Positions 42,097 through 50,348 of a stretch of DNA of 64,000 nucleotides are shown one piece after another. The position numbers were made by a program, and so were the translations under genes. The stretch covers positions 62,001-126,000 of the forward strand of contig NZ_QHJH01000002.1 of assembly GCF_003947455.1 (NCBI RefSeq). The letters run 5' to 3'. The notes beneath the pieces are model-generated. The model did no database searches, had not been told where the DNA came from, and saw only the letters and a program-made list of their open reading frames with translations. This stretch comes from Streptomyces sp. WAC 04229 (GTDB lineage Bacteria; Actinomycetota; Actinomycetes; Streptomycetales; Streptomycetaceae). Within the stretch, counting starts at the first letter, position 1; the number at the start of each line of letters is the position of its first letter.

Positions 42097-42108
42097 CGTA
42101 TGCATACG
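42097..42108. promoter_or_regulatory. 12-bp perfect palindrome upstream of the DUF6421 operon
   Basis: CGTATGCATACG, perfectly symmetric, 37 bp before the ATG at 42146. In a locally AT-richer leader (ATAATTTACG at 42061). Candidate operator. Confidence 0.5.
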
Positions 42109-42145
42109 GTGTCCTGACGCAAGCTTCTCTCGTAGAGGATGGGAC

Positions 42146-43543
42146 ATGACGGAAATTCTTGTGCAGGTGGGTGCGGAGGGGAACATTCCTCCGGTGAGCA
42201 GGGTGGTTGAGCACCCGGCGTGGCCCGTGCTCAAGGATGCCGTGGAGCGGATCCGGCCATGGCAGTCCAAGGACGGGTCGATCGACTTCGACGCCGAGGG
42301 CGCGCCCGGGCGGACCGACGCCGAGGCCGCCGTGCGCCGGGTCGTCGCGGCGGTCCGGGAGCTGTCCCCGCTCCTCCCGCACGACCACGCGTACCACGAG
42401 GCCCTGGTGGCCGACCTCGGCCGCTGGGCCGACGGCGGCTTCGAGGTGCCCGACTTCCTCGACTCGCTGCTGGCCTTCCAGCCCGCCGCGAACCGCGCGG
42501 ACGGCCTCCAGCACCTGGTCGTCTTCCCGATGTACACGCAGAACGGCAACCCGGACCGCAACTTCGAAGCGGTCGTGCTGCGCATGGTCTGGCCCGACTG
42601 GCTGGCCGAGCTGGAGCGCACCCGCTACGACAACCCGTTGTTCTGCGGCATCACCTTCGAGGACTTCACGGCCGGCTACGACACCAACTCGGCCGTCCTC
42701 TTCCCGGAGACCATCGCCGTGCGCGAGGCCCCCGAGCGCTTCTCCTGGGGCGGCATCTTCTGCGACCGCGAGGCCGCCCGCTTCCGCCGCGTCACCGAGG
42801 CCGCCGTGGGGATCCTGGGCCTGGAGCTGCCCGAGGACGTCGCCGCGCTGGTGGACGACCAGAAGCGCTGCGAGGAGGCCTTCGTCCTGTGGGACATGGT
42901 CCACGACCGCACCCACAGCCACGGCGACCTGCCCTTCGACCCGTTCATGATCAAGCAGCGCCAGCCGTTCTGGATGTACGGCCTGGAGGAGCTGCGCTGC
43001 GACCTCACCGCCTTCAGGGAGGCCGTACGTCTGGAGGCCGACGGCGTCCCGCAGGCCCGCGACGTGCAGGTCGCGGTCCTCTTCGACCGCATGTTCCGCT
43101 TCCCGGTCACCGGTGAGCGCGTGCGCAACTACGACGGGCTCGGCGGCCAGCTCCTCTTCGCCTACCTGCACAAGCACGACGTCGTCCGCTGGACCGACAA
43201 CAAGCTCTTCATCGACTGGCAGCGCGCACCCGAGGTCACCAACGAGCTGTGCGCCGAGATCGAGACGCTCTACCGGGACGGCATCGACCGCCCGAAGATC
43301 GTCCACTGGTTCGCCGGCTACGAGCTGGTCTCCACCTACCTGGCCCCGCACCCGGGCTCGAAGTGGGCGAAGGGCCCCGACGCCCTGGACCTCACCCTGC
43401 CCCCGCGCAAGCTGGTCGACGACGTGCTTCCGGACGAGTTTCCGCTGAGCATGTTCTACGAGGCGCTGTCCAAGAAACTCAAGAAGGTGATCGCCTCGAC
43501 CCGGGGCATCACCGCGGACGGCGCCGAGCGGGCCGCCGCGTGA
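42146..43543 (+). CDS. DUF6421 family protein
   Basis: 465 residues, soluble, no signal peptide. Conserved-looking blocks include HLVVFPMYTQNGNPDRNFEA, GGIFCDREAARFRRVTEAAV and the His/Asp-rich MVHDRTHSHGDLPFDPFM, which looks like a metal or catalytic centre; NKLFIDWQRAP and VHWFAGYELVSTYL follow. Function unknown. First gene of an operon with an SDR and a threonine aldolase. Confidence 0.85.
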   Translation: MTEILVQVGAEGNIPPVSRVVEHPAWPVLKDAVERIRPWQSKDGSIDFDAEGAPGRTDAEAAVRRVVAAVRELSPLLPHDHAYHEALVADLGRWADGGFEVPDFLDSLLAFQPAANRADGLQHLVVFPMYTQNGNPDRNFEAVVLRMVWPDWLAELERTRYDNPLFCGITFEDFTAGYDTNSAVLFPETIAVREAPERFSWGGIFCDREAARFRRVTEAAVGILGLELPEDVAALVDDQKRCEEAFVLWDMVHDRTHSHGDLPFDPFMIKQRQPFWMYGLEELRCDLTAFREAVRLEADGVPQARDVQVAVLFDRMFRFPVTGERVRNYDGLGGQLLFAYLHKHDVVRWTDNKLFIDWQRAPEVTNELCAEIETLYRDGIDRPKIVHWFAGYELVSTYLAPHPGSKWAKGPDALDLTLPPRKLVDDVLPDEFPLSMFYEALSKKLKKVIASTRGITADGAERAAA

Positions 43544-43602
43544 GCGACGGCACCGGCGGTCAGGCACAACAGCGGCAGGCACAGGCTCGGGAGGCGAGGA
43601 CC

Positions 43603-44349
43603 ATGGGGAACGGGGCGCTCGACGGCGCGGTGATCGCGGTGGCCGGAGCGGGCGGACCCGCCGGACGGGCCGCGCTGCTGCGGCTCGCCGAGGCGGGTGC
43701 GACGGTCGTCGGCTCGGACAACGACCCGGAGCGGCTGGCGGAGGCGGTGGACGCGGCCCGCTACGCGCACGGCGGCGCCAGCGTCACCGGCGAGACCGTG
43801 GACCTGCTCGACCGGGACGCCGCCCAGGCCTGGGCCGACCGCATCGAGCAGGAGTTCGGGCGGGTCGACGGCCTCGTCCACCTGGTCGGCGGCTGGCGCG
43901 GCAGCCAGAGCTTCACCAAGACCAACCTCGACGACTGGGACCTGCTGGAACTGCTGCTGATCCGCACGGTGCAGCACACCTCCCTCGCCTTCCACGAGGC
44001 GCTCCAGCGCAGCGACCGCGGCCGGTACGTGCTGATCAGCGCCGCGGGCGCGAGCAACCCGACCGCGGGCAACGCGGCGTACTCCGCCGCCAAGGCCGCG
44101 GCCGAGGCCTGGACCCTGGCGATGGCGGACTACTTCCGCAAGGCGGGGGGCGAGCAGGGGCCGACGTCGGCGGCTGCGATCCTGGTGGTGAAGGCGTTGG
44201 TGCACGACGCGATGCGCGCCGAACGGCCCAACGCGAAGTTCGCGGGCTTCACGGACGTGCGTGATCTCGCCGAGGCCGTCGCCGGAGTCTGGGACAAGCC
44301 CGCCGAGGAAGTGAACGGAAACCGTCTGTGGCTGACCGAGAAGCCGTGA
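43603..44349 (+). CDS. short-chain dehydrogenase/reductase
   Basis: 248 residues. Nucleotide-binding GAVIAVAGAGGPAGRAALLR, then VDGLVHLVGGWRGSQSF and catalytic YSAAKAA. The cofactor-binding motif departs from the usual TGxxxGIG. ATG 43603 has GGGAGGCGAGG upstream; an in-frame GTG (43540) overlapping the DUF6421 stop would add 21 residues. The stop overlaps the aldolase GTG. Likely acts on the same substrate as its neighbours. Confidence 0.87.
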   Translation: MGNGALDGAVIAVAGAGGPAGRAALLRLAEAGATVVGSDNDPERLAEAVDAARYAHGGASVTGETVDLLDRDAAQAWADRIEQEFGRVDGLVHLVGGWRGSQSFTKTNLDDWDLLELLLIRTVQHTSLAFHEALQRSDRGRYVLISAAGASNPTAGNAAYSAAKAAAEAWTLAMADYFRKAGGEQGPTSAAAILVVKALVHDAMRAERPNAKFAGFTDVRDLAEAVAGVWDKPAEEVNGNRLWLTEKP

Positions 44350-45416
44350 ACCCCCCGAAGACCGACGCGCGTCGCCATCACGATCCCGAGGCCCGCGGTT
44401 TCGCCAGTGACAACTACGCCGGGGCCCACCCGGAGGTACTCGCCGCGCTGGCGCTGGCCAACGGCGGGCACCAGGTCGCGTACGGCGAGGACGAGTACAC
44501 CGAGAACCTCCAGCGGGTGATCCGCGGCCACTTCGGCTCCGGCGCCGAGGCCTTCCCGGTCTTCAACGGCACCGGCGCCAACGTCGTCGCGCTCCAGGCG
44601 GTCACCGACCGCTGGGGCGCGGTGATCTGCGCCGAGAGCGCGCACATCAACGTCGACGAGGGCGGCGCCCCCGAGCGCATGGGCGGGCTGAAACTGCTCA
44701 CCGTGCCCACGCCCGACGGCAAGCTCACCCCCGACCTCATCGACCGGCAGGCGTACGGCTGGGACGACGAGCACCGCGCGATGCCGCAGGTCGTCTCGAT
44801 CACCCAGAGCACCGAGCTGGGCACGCTCTACACGCCCGACGAGATCCGGGCCATCTGCGAACACGCCCATGCGCACGGCATGAAGGTGCACCTGGACGGC
44901 TCCCGGATAGCCAACGCCGCCGCCTCCCTGGACGTGCCCATGCGGACGTTCACCAACGCCGTCGGCGTCGACCTGCTCTCGCTCGGCGGCACCAAGAACG
45001 GCGCCCTGTTCGGCGAGGCGGTCGTGGTCCTCAACCAGGACGCCGTCAGCCACATGAAGCACCTGCGCAAGCTCTCCATGCAGCTCGCCTCCAAGATGCG
45101 CTTCGTGTCGGTGCAGCTGGAGGCGCTGCTCGCCAAGGACCTGTGGCTGCGCAACGCCCGGCACGGCAACGAGATGGCGCAGCGCCTCGCCGAAGGCGTG
45201 CGGGCCGTCCACGGCGTGGAGATCCTCTACCCGGTGCAGGCCAACGCGGTCTTCGCCCGCCTGCCGCACGAGGTGTGCGCGCGTATGCGGAAGCGGTTCC
45301 GGTTCTACTTCTGGGACGAGGCCGCCGGCGACGTGCGCTGGATGTGTTCCTTCGACACCACGGAGGACGACGTCGACACCTTCGTGGCGGCGCTCAAGGA
45401 GGAGATGGCGCACTGA
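44346..45416 (+). CDS. PLP-dependent low-specificity threonine aldolase (beta-eliminating lyase family)
   Basis: 356 residues, fold-type I. PLP-binding Lys217 is in DLLSLGGTKNGALFGEAV, the cofactor Asp in KVHLDGSRIANAA (about 184) and the stacking His in AESAHINVDEGG (about 100). Cleaves threonine or related beta-hydroxy amino acids to glycine and an aldehyde. GTG 44346 overlaps the SDR stop; an in-frame GTG six codons earlier is less likely. Confidence 0.9.
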   Translation: MNPPKTDARRHHDPEARGFASDNYAGAHPEVLAALALANGGHQVAYGEDEYTENLQRVIRGHFGSGAEAFPVFNGTGANVVALQAVTDRWGAVICAESAHINVDEGGAPERMGGLKLLTVPTPDGKLTPDLIDRQAYGWDDEHRAMPQVVSITQSTELGTLYTPDEIRAICEHAHAHGMKVHLDGSRIANAAASLDVPMRTFTNAVGVDLLSLGGTKNGALFGEAVVVLNQDAVSHMKHLRKLSMQLASKMRFVSVQLEALLAKDLWLRNARHGNEMAQRLAEGVRAVHGVEILYPVQANAVFARLPHEVCARMRKRFRFYFWDEAAGDVRWMCSFDTTEDDVDTFVAALKEEMAH

Positions 45417-45464
45417 GCCGCGAGGCTCCGTTCATGCATAGATATGCGGTCGCCTGAAAAGTCA

Positions 45465-45494
45465 TTGACTGACGGGTGATCGCGTTTCTATGCT
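45465..45494 (+). promoter_or_regulatory. sigma-70-type (HrdB) promoter of the transglutaminase-like gene
   Basis: TTGACT (45465-45470), 18-bp spacer, TATGCT (45489-45494). The expected transcription start falls at about 45501-45503, on the ATG at 45503. Confidence 0.6.
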
Positions 45495-45502
45495 CTGCGG
45501 GC

Positions 45503-46075
45503 ATGGAGCTGATCCAGAAGACCCCCGACCTGTCCGCATATCTGGCTGCCGACGAGGTCATCGACCATGCCCACCCCCGCGTAAGGGAGGTGGCCGGCGG
45601 ACTGGCCAAAGAGGCGGCCGACTCGTATGCCTATGCGCGACTGGCCTTCGAGTTCGTGCGGGACACCATCCCGCACTCGCAGGACTCCGGAGACCCGCGC
45701 GTCACCTGGCGGGCCTCCGACGTCCTGGAGCGGCGCACCGGCATCTGCTACGCCAAGGCCCACGCGCTGGCCGCCCTGCTGCGGGCCGAGGACATCCCGA
45801 CCGCCCTCTGCTACCAGCGGTTCGACGTGGTGCACGGACTGGTCGCGGTGCGCTTCAACGGCGCCTGGCACCGGCAGGACCCGCGCGGGAACAAGCCCGG
45901 CGTGAACGCGCGATTCTCCCTGGAGGGGGAGCGGCTGGCCTTCACGCCGGACCACGAGGCCGGGGAGGCGGACTACCCGGAGCTGTACGCCGCGCCGCAC
46001 CCGGCCGTGGTGGACGCCCTGAAGGCGGCCACCGACCGGCCCCATCTGTGGGCGACCCTCCCCACGGCGCTCTGA
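45503..46075 (+). CDS. transglutaminase-like cysteine protein
   Basis: 190 residues with a probable papain-like triad: Cys82 in RRTGICYAKAHALAALLRA, His111 in DVVHGLVAV and Asp126 in AWHRQDPRGN. Family members hydrolyse or transfer at amide bonds; the substrate is unknown. ATG 45503 has no ribosome site but sits where transcription from the promoter just upstream should start, so it is probably leaderless. Convergent with plsC, 10 bp apart. Confidence 0.88.
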   Translation: MELIQKTPDLSAYLAADEVIDHAHPRVREVAGGLAKEAADSYAYARLAFEFVRDTIPHSQDSGDPRVTWRASDVLERRTGICYAKAHALAALLRAEDIPTALCYQRFDVVHGLVAVRFNGAWHRQDPRGNKPGVNARFSLEGERLAFTPDHEAGEADYPELYAAPHPAVVDALKAATDRPHLWATLPTAL

Positions 46076-46085
46076 CGCGCCCGGC

Positions 46086-46814
46086 TCAGTGCGCCTGGGC
46101 CGCGCGCAACTGCTCCTGCGTCGGCGCGGTGCCGCCGAGGTGGGCCGGCATCCACCAGGTGTCGTCCGCGCCCTTGGGGCGTACCGGGTAGGCGCGCTGA
46201 GCGGCCTCCAGCAGCTCCTGCACGCGCTCGCGCAGGCGGCGGGTGATCGCGCCCGCGTACTGCTCGCGGGGGGCCTCCATCGCCTCGCCGACCCGGATCG
46301 TGATCGGGGTGTGGCTGCGCTTGAAGTTGCGCGGGTGTCCCTTGGTCCACAGGCGCTGGGTGCCCCACAGCGCCATCGGGATCAGCGGGACGCCCGCTTC
46401 CTGCGCCAGGCGCGCGGCGCCCGACTTGAAGCTCTTCAGCGTGAACGACTCGGAGATCGTCGCCTCCGGGAAGACCCCGATGATCTCGCCGGACCGCAGC
46501 GAGTCCAGGGCATGGGCGTACGCCGCCTCGCCCTGCTTGCGGTCCACCGGGATGTGCTTCATGTTGCGCATCAGCGGGCCGGAGACCCGGTGCCGGAAGA
46601 CCGACTCCTTCGCCATGAAGCGCACCAGCCGCTTCTGGGGCAGTGCCGCCAGGCCGTCGAAGATGAAGTCCAGGTAGCTGATGTGATTGCTCACCAGCAC
46701 GGCGCCGCCCGCGCGCGGGATGTTCTCCGAACCCTGGCAGTCGATCTTGAGGTCCCACACCTTGAACAGGGTGCGGGCGAGACCGATGGCCGGGCGGTAG
46801 GCGAGTTCTGCCAT
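46086..46814 (-). CDS. plsC: 1-acyl-sn-glycerol-3-phosphate acyltransferase
   Basis: 242 residues. Acyltransferase motif I SNHISYLDF (His44 and Asp49), motif III GVFPEATISES (about 113-121) and motif IV VPLIPMALWG. Makes phosphatidic acid at the membrane or a related ester. Several paralogues are usual in Streptomyces. Internal positions conform to full-length PlsC. Confidence 0.9.
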   Translation of the reverse strand: MAELAYRPAIGLARTLFKVWDLKIDCQGSENIPRAGGAVLVSNHISYLDFIFDGLAALPQKRLVRFMAKESVFRHRVSGPLMRNMKHIPVDRKQGEAAYAHALDSLRSGEIIGVFPEATISESFTLKSFKSGAARLAQEAGVPLIPMALWGTQRLWTKGHPRNFKRSHTPITIRVGEAMEAPREQYAGAITRRLRERVQELLEAAQRAYPVRPKGADDTWWMPAHLGGTAPTQEQLRAAQAH

Positions 46815-46883
46815 GGGCGGGTCGGACCCTTCCTTGTCAGCCTGGGAAGGGGGCTCCCAGTCGAAAGTTACGGAGCCGTAGGT

Positions 46884-47078
46884 TTACGGCTTGTCGCAGA
46901 TCGTGCCCCAAGAACGGCCCATGTACCAGCCTTGGTGCCCGTACGCGGCGAGATCCTCATCACTCGCCCGCCCATCGGGGTGGCCGGAAGACGATGGTGG
47001 ACCGGGAATCTCCGGGCCGCCGCGAGTGCTGCACCTGGGGACGACCGGACCGGTGGCGCGCTGCCCAGGCGTGCCCAT
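46884..47078 (-). CDS. possible small protein of unknown function
   Basis: 64 residues, 69 bp upstream of plsC on the same strand. The end, DEDLAAYGHQGWYMGRSWGT, is aromatic-rich and unlike shadow frames, which here are Arg/Pro runs. However, codon third-position GC is lower than usual, no ribosome site precedes the ATG, and I recognise no family. It occupies most of the otherwise empty stretch 46815-47080. Confidence 0.3.
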   Translation of the reverse strand: MGTPGQRATGPVVPRCSTRGGPEIPGPPSSSGHPDGRASDEDLAAYGHQGWYMGRSWGTICDKP

Positions 47079-47080
47079 GA

Positions 47081-47461
47081 GTGCCGCGGACGCGGCGGAT
47101 CGGGGGCGCGCTGGTGCGCGGGCAGGGTGACGACGGCGGGCTCGGGACTCCGGGCCCGCACCTCGACGCGGCCGACCTCGGGGCGGAACTCGGCGGCCGC
47201 GCCACGCTCGTGCAGTTCTCCAGCGCCTTCTGCGCCCCCTGCCGTGCCACCCGGCGGATCCTCGGCGAGGTGGCCCGCATGGTCCCCGGCGTCGCCCACG
47301 TCGAGATCGACGCCGAGGCCCGCCTGGAACTCGTCCGCGCCCTCGGCGTGCACAAGACCCCGACCGTGCTGGTCCTCGACGGCGGCGGCCGCGTCGTGCG
47401 GCGTGCCGTCGGGCAGCCGCGCAAGGCGGACGTGATCGCCGCCCTGGGAGAGGCGGTGTGA
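47081..47461 (+). CDS. thioredoxin-like protein
   Basis: 126 residues. Active site QFSSAFCAPCRATRRIL (CxxC as CAPC), then VEIDAEARLELVRALGVHKT and the cis-Pro region KTPTVLVLDGGGRVVRRAVG. Cytoplasmic thiol-disulfide protein. The GTG follows an in-frame TGA immediately, so the start cannot lie further upstream; the first 25 residues are unconserved and the true start may be inside. Confidence 0.85.
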   Translation: MPRTRRIGGALVRGQGDDGGLGTPGPHLDAADLGAELGGRATLVQFSSAFCAPCRATRRILGEVARMVPGVAHVEIDAEARLELVRALGVHKTPTVLVLDGGGRVVRRAVGQPRKADVIAALGEAV

Positions 47462-47606
47462 TCAGCGCCACGCCGGGGGTGAGGCGTTCTCCACAGCCTC
47501 CGCGTGCCGGGACGTATTTGACTGTGTGCGCCACCTGTCGTCAGCCTGCCCGAAGGCCCCGTTCCCCGTCGCCCGGACCGAGGCACAACGCAGAAGGACA
47601 CCCCGT

Positions 47607-48116
47607 ATGACGGCCACACCCGACGTCGCCGCGCCGCGGCTCGCCACCGACGACCTGCTGCGGTCCGTCTTCCGGCGGCACGCGGCGGGAGTCGCCGTGA
47701 TCACCGCGTCCGGTGCCGCCGGTCCGGCCGGCTTCACGGCCACCTCCCTCACGTCCGTGTCCGCCCGGCCGCCGCTGCTCTCCTTCGGCATCGGCACGGG
47801 CTCCTCCAGCTGGCCCGCGGTCTCCGCGGCCCAGTACGTCGGGGTGCACGTCCTGGGCGAACACCAGGAAGAGGTGGCCGCCACCTTCGCCCGCAGCGGC
47901 GCCGACCGCTTCGGGGCGCCCACCGCCTGGCGGGAGGGCCCGCACGGCGTCCCCCTGCTGGACGGGGTCCTCGCCTGGCTCGTGTGCCGCGTGGTCGGCC
48001 GGGTGCCCGCGGGGGACCACCGCATCGTGCTGGCCGAGGTGCTGACCGGCGACCCCTCGGGCACCGGCGGCCCGCTGCTGTACCACCGGGGCGGCTACAC
48101 CGGCCTGCGCGACTGA
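47607..48116 (+). CDS. flavin reductase-like domain protein
   Basis: 169 residues: LLRSVFRRHAAGVAVITASG, GFTATSLTSVSARPPLLSFG, VGVHVLGEHQEEVAATFARS, LDGVLAWLVCRVVGRVPAGD. Typical FMN-binding split-barrel reductase that would supply reduced flavin to an oxygenase. No oxygenase is adjacent. ATG 47607 has AGAAGGA upstream. Confidence 0.9.
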   Translation: MTATPDVAAPRLATDDLLRSVFRRHAAGVAVITASGAAGPAGFTATSLTSVSARPPLLSFGIGTGSSSWPAVSAAQYVGVHVLGEHQEEVAATFARSGADRFGAPTAWREGPHGVPLLDGVLAWLVCRVVGRVPAGDHRIVLAEVLTGDPSGTGGPLLYHRGGYTGLRD

Positions 48117-48117
48117 G

Positions 48118-48139
48118 CGGTACCGGCGCCCCGGCACCG
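48118..48139. terminator. stem-loop after the flavin reductase gene
   Basis: CGGTACCGG (48118-48126) with CCGGCACCG (48131-48139), 9 bp with one mismatch and a 4-nt loop, starting 1 bp after the stop codon. Confidence 0.5.
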
Positions 48140-48297
48140 GCCGCTTCTGCGGAGGCGTCGAGTTCCGGTTACGCTGCGTTGCGAAGGTCACAGTTCAAAG
48201 CGCTTGCTTAGCGGGAAAGAACTGGGTGTACTGACGAGTAATATTCCGGTGCGAAGCGCAGGTCGCCCCGCCCGGGATCGGCCGCTTGGGGCGCCTA

Positions 48298-48318
48298 TGC
48301 TGCCTGCAAGAGGCAGCA
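48298..48318 (+). promoter_or_regulatory. hairpin in the etfBA leader
   Basis: TGCTGCCT (48298-48305) and AGGCAGCA (48311-48318), a perfect 8-bp stem with a 5-nt loop, 30 bp before the etfB start. Could be an operator or an mRNA 5' stabiliser. Confidence 0.45.
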
Positions 48319-48348
48319 CTGAAATGTCGACGCAGTAGGAGAGCCGGC

Positions 48349-49137
48349 GTGAGCTTGAGGATCGTTGTCACTGTGAAGTACGTGCCCGACGCCACTGGCG
48401 ACCGGCACTTCGCCGATGACCTGACCGTCGACCGGGACGACGTGGACGGTCTGCTCTCCGAGCTGGACGAGTACGCGGTCGAGCAGGCGCTGCAGATCTC
48501 CGAGAATTCCGACGACGACGTGGAGATCACCGTCCTGACGGTGGGCCCCGAGGACGCGAAGGACGCGCTGCGCAAGGCGCTGTCCATGGGCGCGGACAAG
48601 GCGATCCACGTCGAGGACGACGACCTGCACGGCACCGACGCCATCGGTACCTCCCTGGTCCTGGCCAAGGCGATCGAGAAGGCCGGCTACGACCTGGTCG
48701 TCTCGGGCATGGCCTCCACCGACGGCACCATGGGCGTCGTACCGGCGCTGCTCGCCGAGCGCCTGGGCGTGCCGCAGGTGACGCTGCTGTCCGAGGTCTC
48801 CGTCGAGGGCGGGACGGTCAAGGGCCGCCGGGACGGCGACACCGCCACCGAGCAGCTGGAGGCCTCCCTCCCGGCCGTCGTGTCCGTCACCGACCAGTCG
48901 GGCGAGGCGCGTTACCCGTCCTTCAAGGGCATCATGGCGGCCAAGAAGAAGCCGGTCGAGTCCTGGGACCTCTCCGACCTCGACGTCGACGAGGACGAGG
49001 TCGGCCTGGAGAACGCCTGGACCGCGGTCGACTCCGCGGCCGAGCGCCCGGCGCGCACCGCGGGCACCATCGTCAAGGACGAGGGCGAGGGCGGCAAGCA
49101 GCTCGCCGCCTTCCTCGCGGAGCGAAAGTTCGTGTAA
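48349..49137 (+). CDS. etfB: electron transfer flavoprotein beta subunit
   Basis: 262 residues. Starts SLRIVVTVKYVPDATGDR; AMP/FAD-proximal stretch ALRKALSMGADKAIHVEDDD and the signature VVSGMASTDGTMGVVPALLA. It pairs with EtfA to carry electrons from acyl-CoA and other dehydrogenases to the quinone pool. GTG 48349 follows AGGAGAG. 82 bp before etfA. Confidence 0.95.
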   Translation: MSLRIVVTVKYVPDATGDRHFADDLTVDRDDVDGLLSELDEYAVEQALQISENSDDDVEITVLTVGPEDAKDALRKALSMGADKAIHVEDDDLHGTDAIGTSLVLAKAIEKAGYDLVVSGMASTDGTMGVVPALLAERLGVPQVTLLSEVSVEGGTVKGRRDGDTATEQLEASLPAVVSVTDQSGEARYPSFKGIMAAKKKPVESWDLSDLDVDEDEVGLENAWTAVDSAAERPARTAGTIVKDEGEGGKQLAAFLAERKFV

Positions 49138-49219
49138 CAGCCTCGCGGGCCAGAAGTTCATCTGAGCCCCGCTCCGCCGACCGCCCCTCATCTTTCGCAA
49201 GCAGGAGAGAAGAAGTCCC

Positions 49220-50182
49220 ATGGCTGAAGTTCTCGTCTACGTCGATCACGTGGACGGTGCCGTCCGCAAGCCGACCCTGGAGCTGCTGACCCTGGCCCGC
49301 CGCATCGGCGAGCCGGTCGCCGTCGCGCTGGGCAACGGCGCCGCCGACACCGCCGCCGCCCTCGCCGAGCACGGCGCGGTCAAGGTCCTCACCCACGAGG
49401 CCGCCGAGTACGCCGACTACCTGGTCGTGCCGAAGGTCGACGCCCTCCAGGCCGCCGCCGAGTCGGTCTCCCCGGCCGCCGTGCTGGTCCCGTCCTCCGC
49501 CGAGGGCAAGGAGATCGCCGCCCGCCTGGCGCTGCGCCTGGGCTCGGGCGTCATCACCGACGCCGTCGACCTCGAGGCCGGCGACCAGGGCCCGGTGGCC
49601 ACGCAGTCGGTGTTCGCCGCCGCCTTCACCACCAAGTCCCGCGTCTCCAAGGGCACCCCGGTCATCACGGTCAAGCCCAACAGCGCCGCCGTCGAGCCCG
49701 CCCCCGCCGCCGGCGCGGTCGAGGCGCTGTCGGTCACCTTCTCCGCCGCCGCGACCGGCACCAAGGTCACCGCGCGCACGCCGCGCGAGTCGACCGGCCG
49801 TCCCGAGCTGACCGAGGCCGCGATCGTCGTCTCCGGCGGCCGCGGCGTCAACGGCGCGGAGAACTTCGCGATCATCGAGGCGCTCGCCGACTCCCTCGGC
49901 GCGGCCGTCGGTGCCTCGCGCGCCGCGGTGGACGCGGGCTGGTACCCGCACACCAACCAGGTCGGCCAGACCGGCAAGTCCGTCTCGCCGCAGCTGTACA
50001 TCGCCTCCGGCATCTCCGGCGCGATCCAGCACCGCGCGGGCATGCAGACCTCGAAGACGATCGTGGCGATCAACAAGGACGCCGAGGCCCCGATCTTCGA
50101 CCTGGTCGACTACGGCGTCGTCGGCGACCTCTTCGACGTGGTCCCGCAGCTCACCGAGGAAGTGAAGTCCCGCAAGGGCTGA
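49220..50182 (+). CDS. etfA: electron transfer flavoprotein alpha subunit
   Basis: 320 residues. N-terminal half [21 protein letters not shown]-terminal FAD domain [60 protein letters not shown] and [20 protein letters not shown], which are all canonical. AGGAGAGAAG precedes the ATG. The operon ends at a 17-bp perfect terminator. Confidence 0.96.
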   Translation: MAEVLVYVDHVDGAVRKPTLELLTLARRIGEPVAVALGNGAADTAAALAEHGAVKVLTHEAAEYADYLVVPKVDALQAAAESVSPAAVLVPSSAEGKEIAARLALRLGSGVITDAVDLEAGDQGPVATQSVFAAAFTTKSRVSKGTPVITVKPNSAAVEPAPAAGAVEALSVTFSAAATGTKVTARTPRESTGRPELTEAAIVVSGGRGVNGAENFAIIEALADSLGAAVGASRAAVDAGWYPHTNQVGQTGKSVSPQLYIASGISGAIQHRAGMQTSKTIVAINKDAEAPIFDLVDYGVVGDLFDVVPQLTEEVKSRKG

Positions 50183-50202
50183 GCGTCCTCCCGGCATCCC
50201 GT

Positions 50203-50244
50203 CCGAGGCCCCCGCGACCGTCGTCCTGGTCGCGGGGGCCTCGG
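50203..50244 (+). terminator. strong terminator of the etfBA operon
   Basis: 17-bp perfect stem: 50203-50219 (CCGAGGCCCCCGCGACC) with 50228-50244, loop GTCGTCCT, 20 bp after the etfA stop. No T tract. Confidence 0.88.
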
Positions 50245-50309
50245 CGTCTGCGCAGGATGGTGTTGACCGGCGACGAACCGCCGGATAACTTCGCTCTACG
50301 GATTATTGA

Positions 50310-50324
50310 TTCCGGTCAGCGGAA
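50310..50324. promoter_or_regulatory. inverted repeat upstream of the aldolase-like gene
   Basis: TTCCG-GTCAG-CGGAA, perfect 5-bp arms, 24 bp before the ATG at 50349. In a short AT-richer stretch (GGATTATTGATT). Operator candidate. Confidence 0.4.
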
Positions 50325-50348
50325 AAGTTGATACCAGGAGGGTGTGGG

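Noticed and set aside
48181..48260. Possible integration or repeat signal in the AT-richer DNA before etfB
   Set aside because: No flanking direct repeats, tRNA end or integrase; more simply a promoter region.
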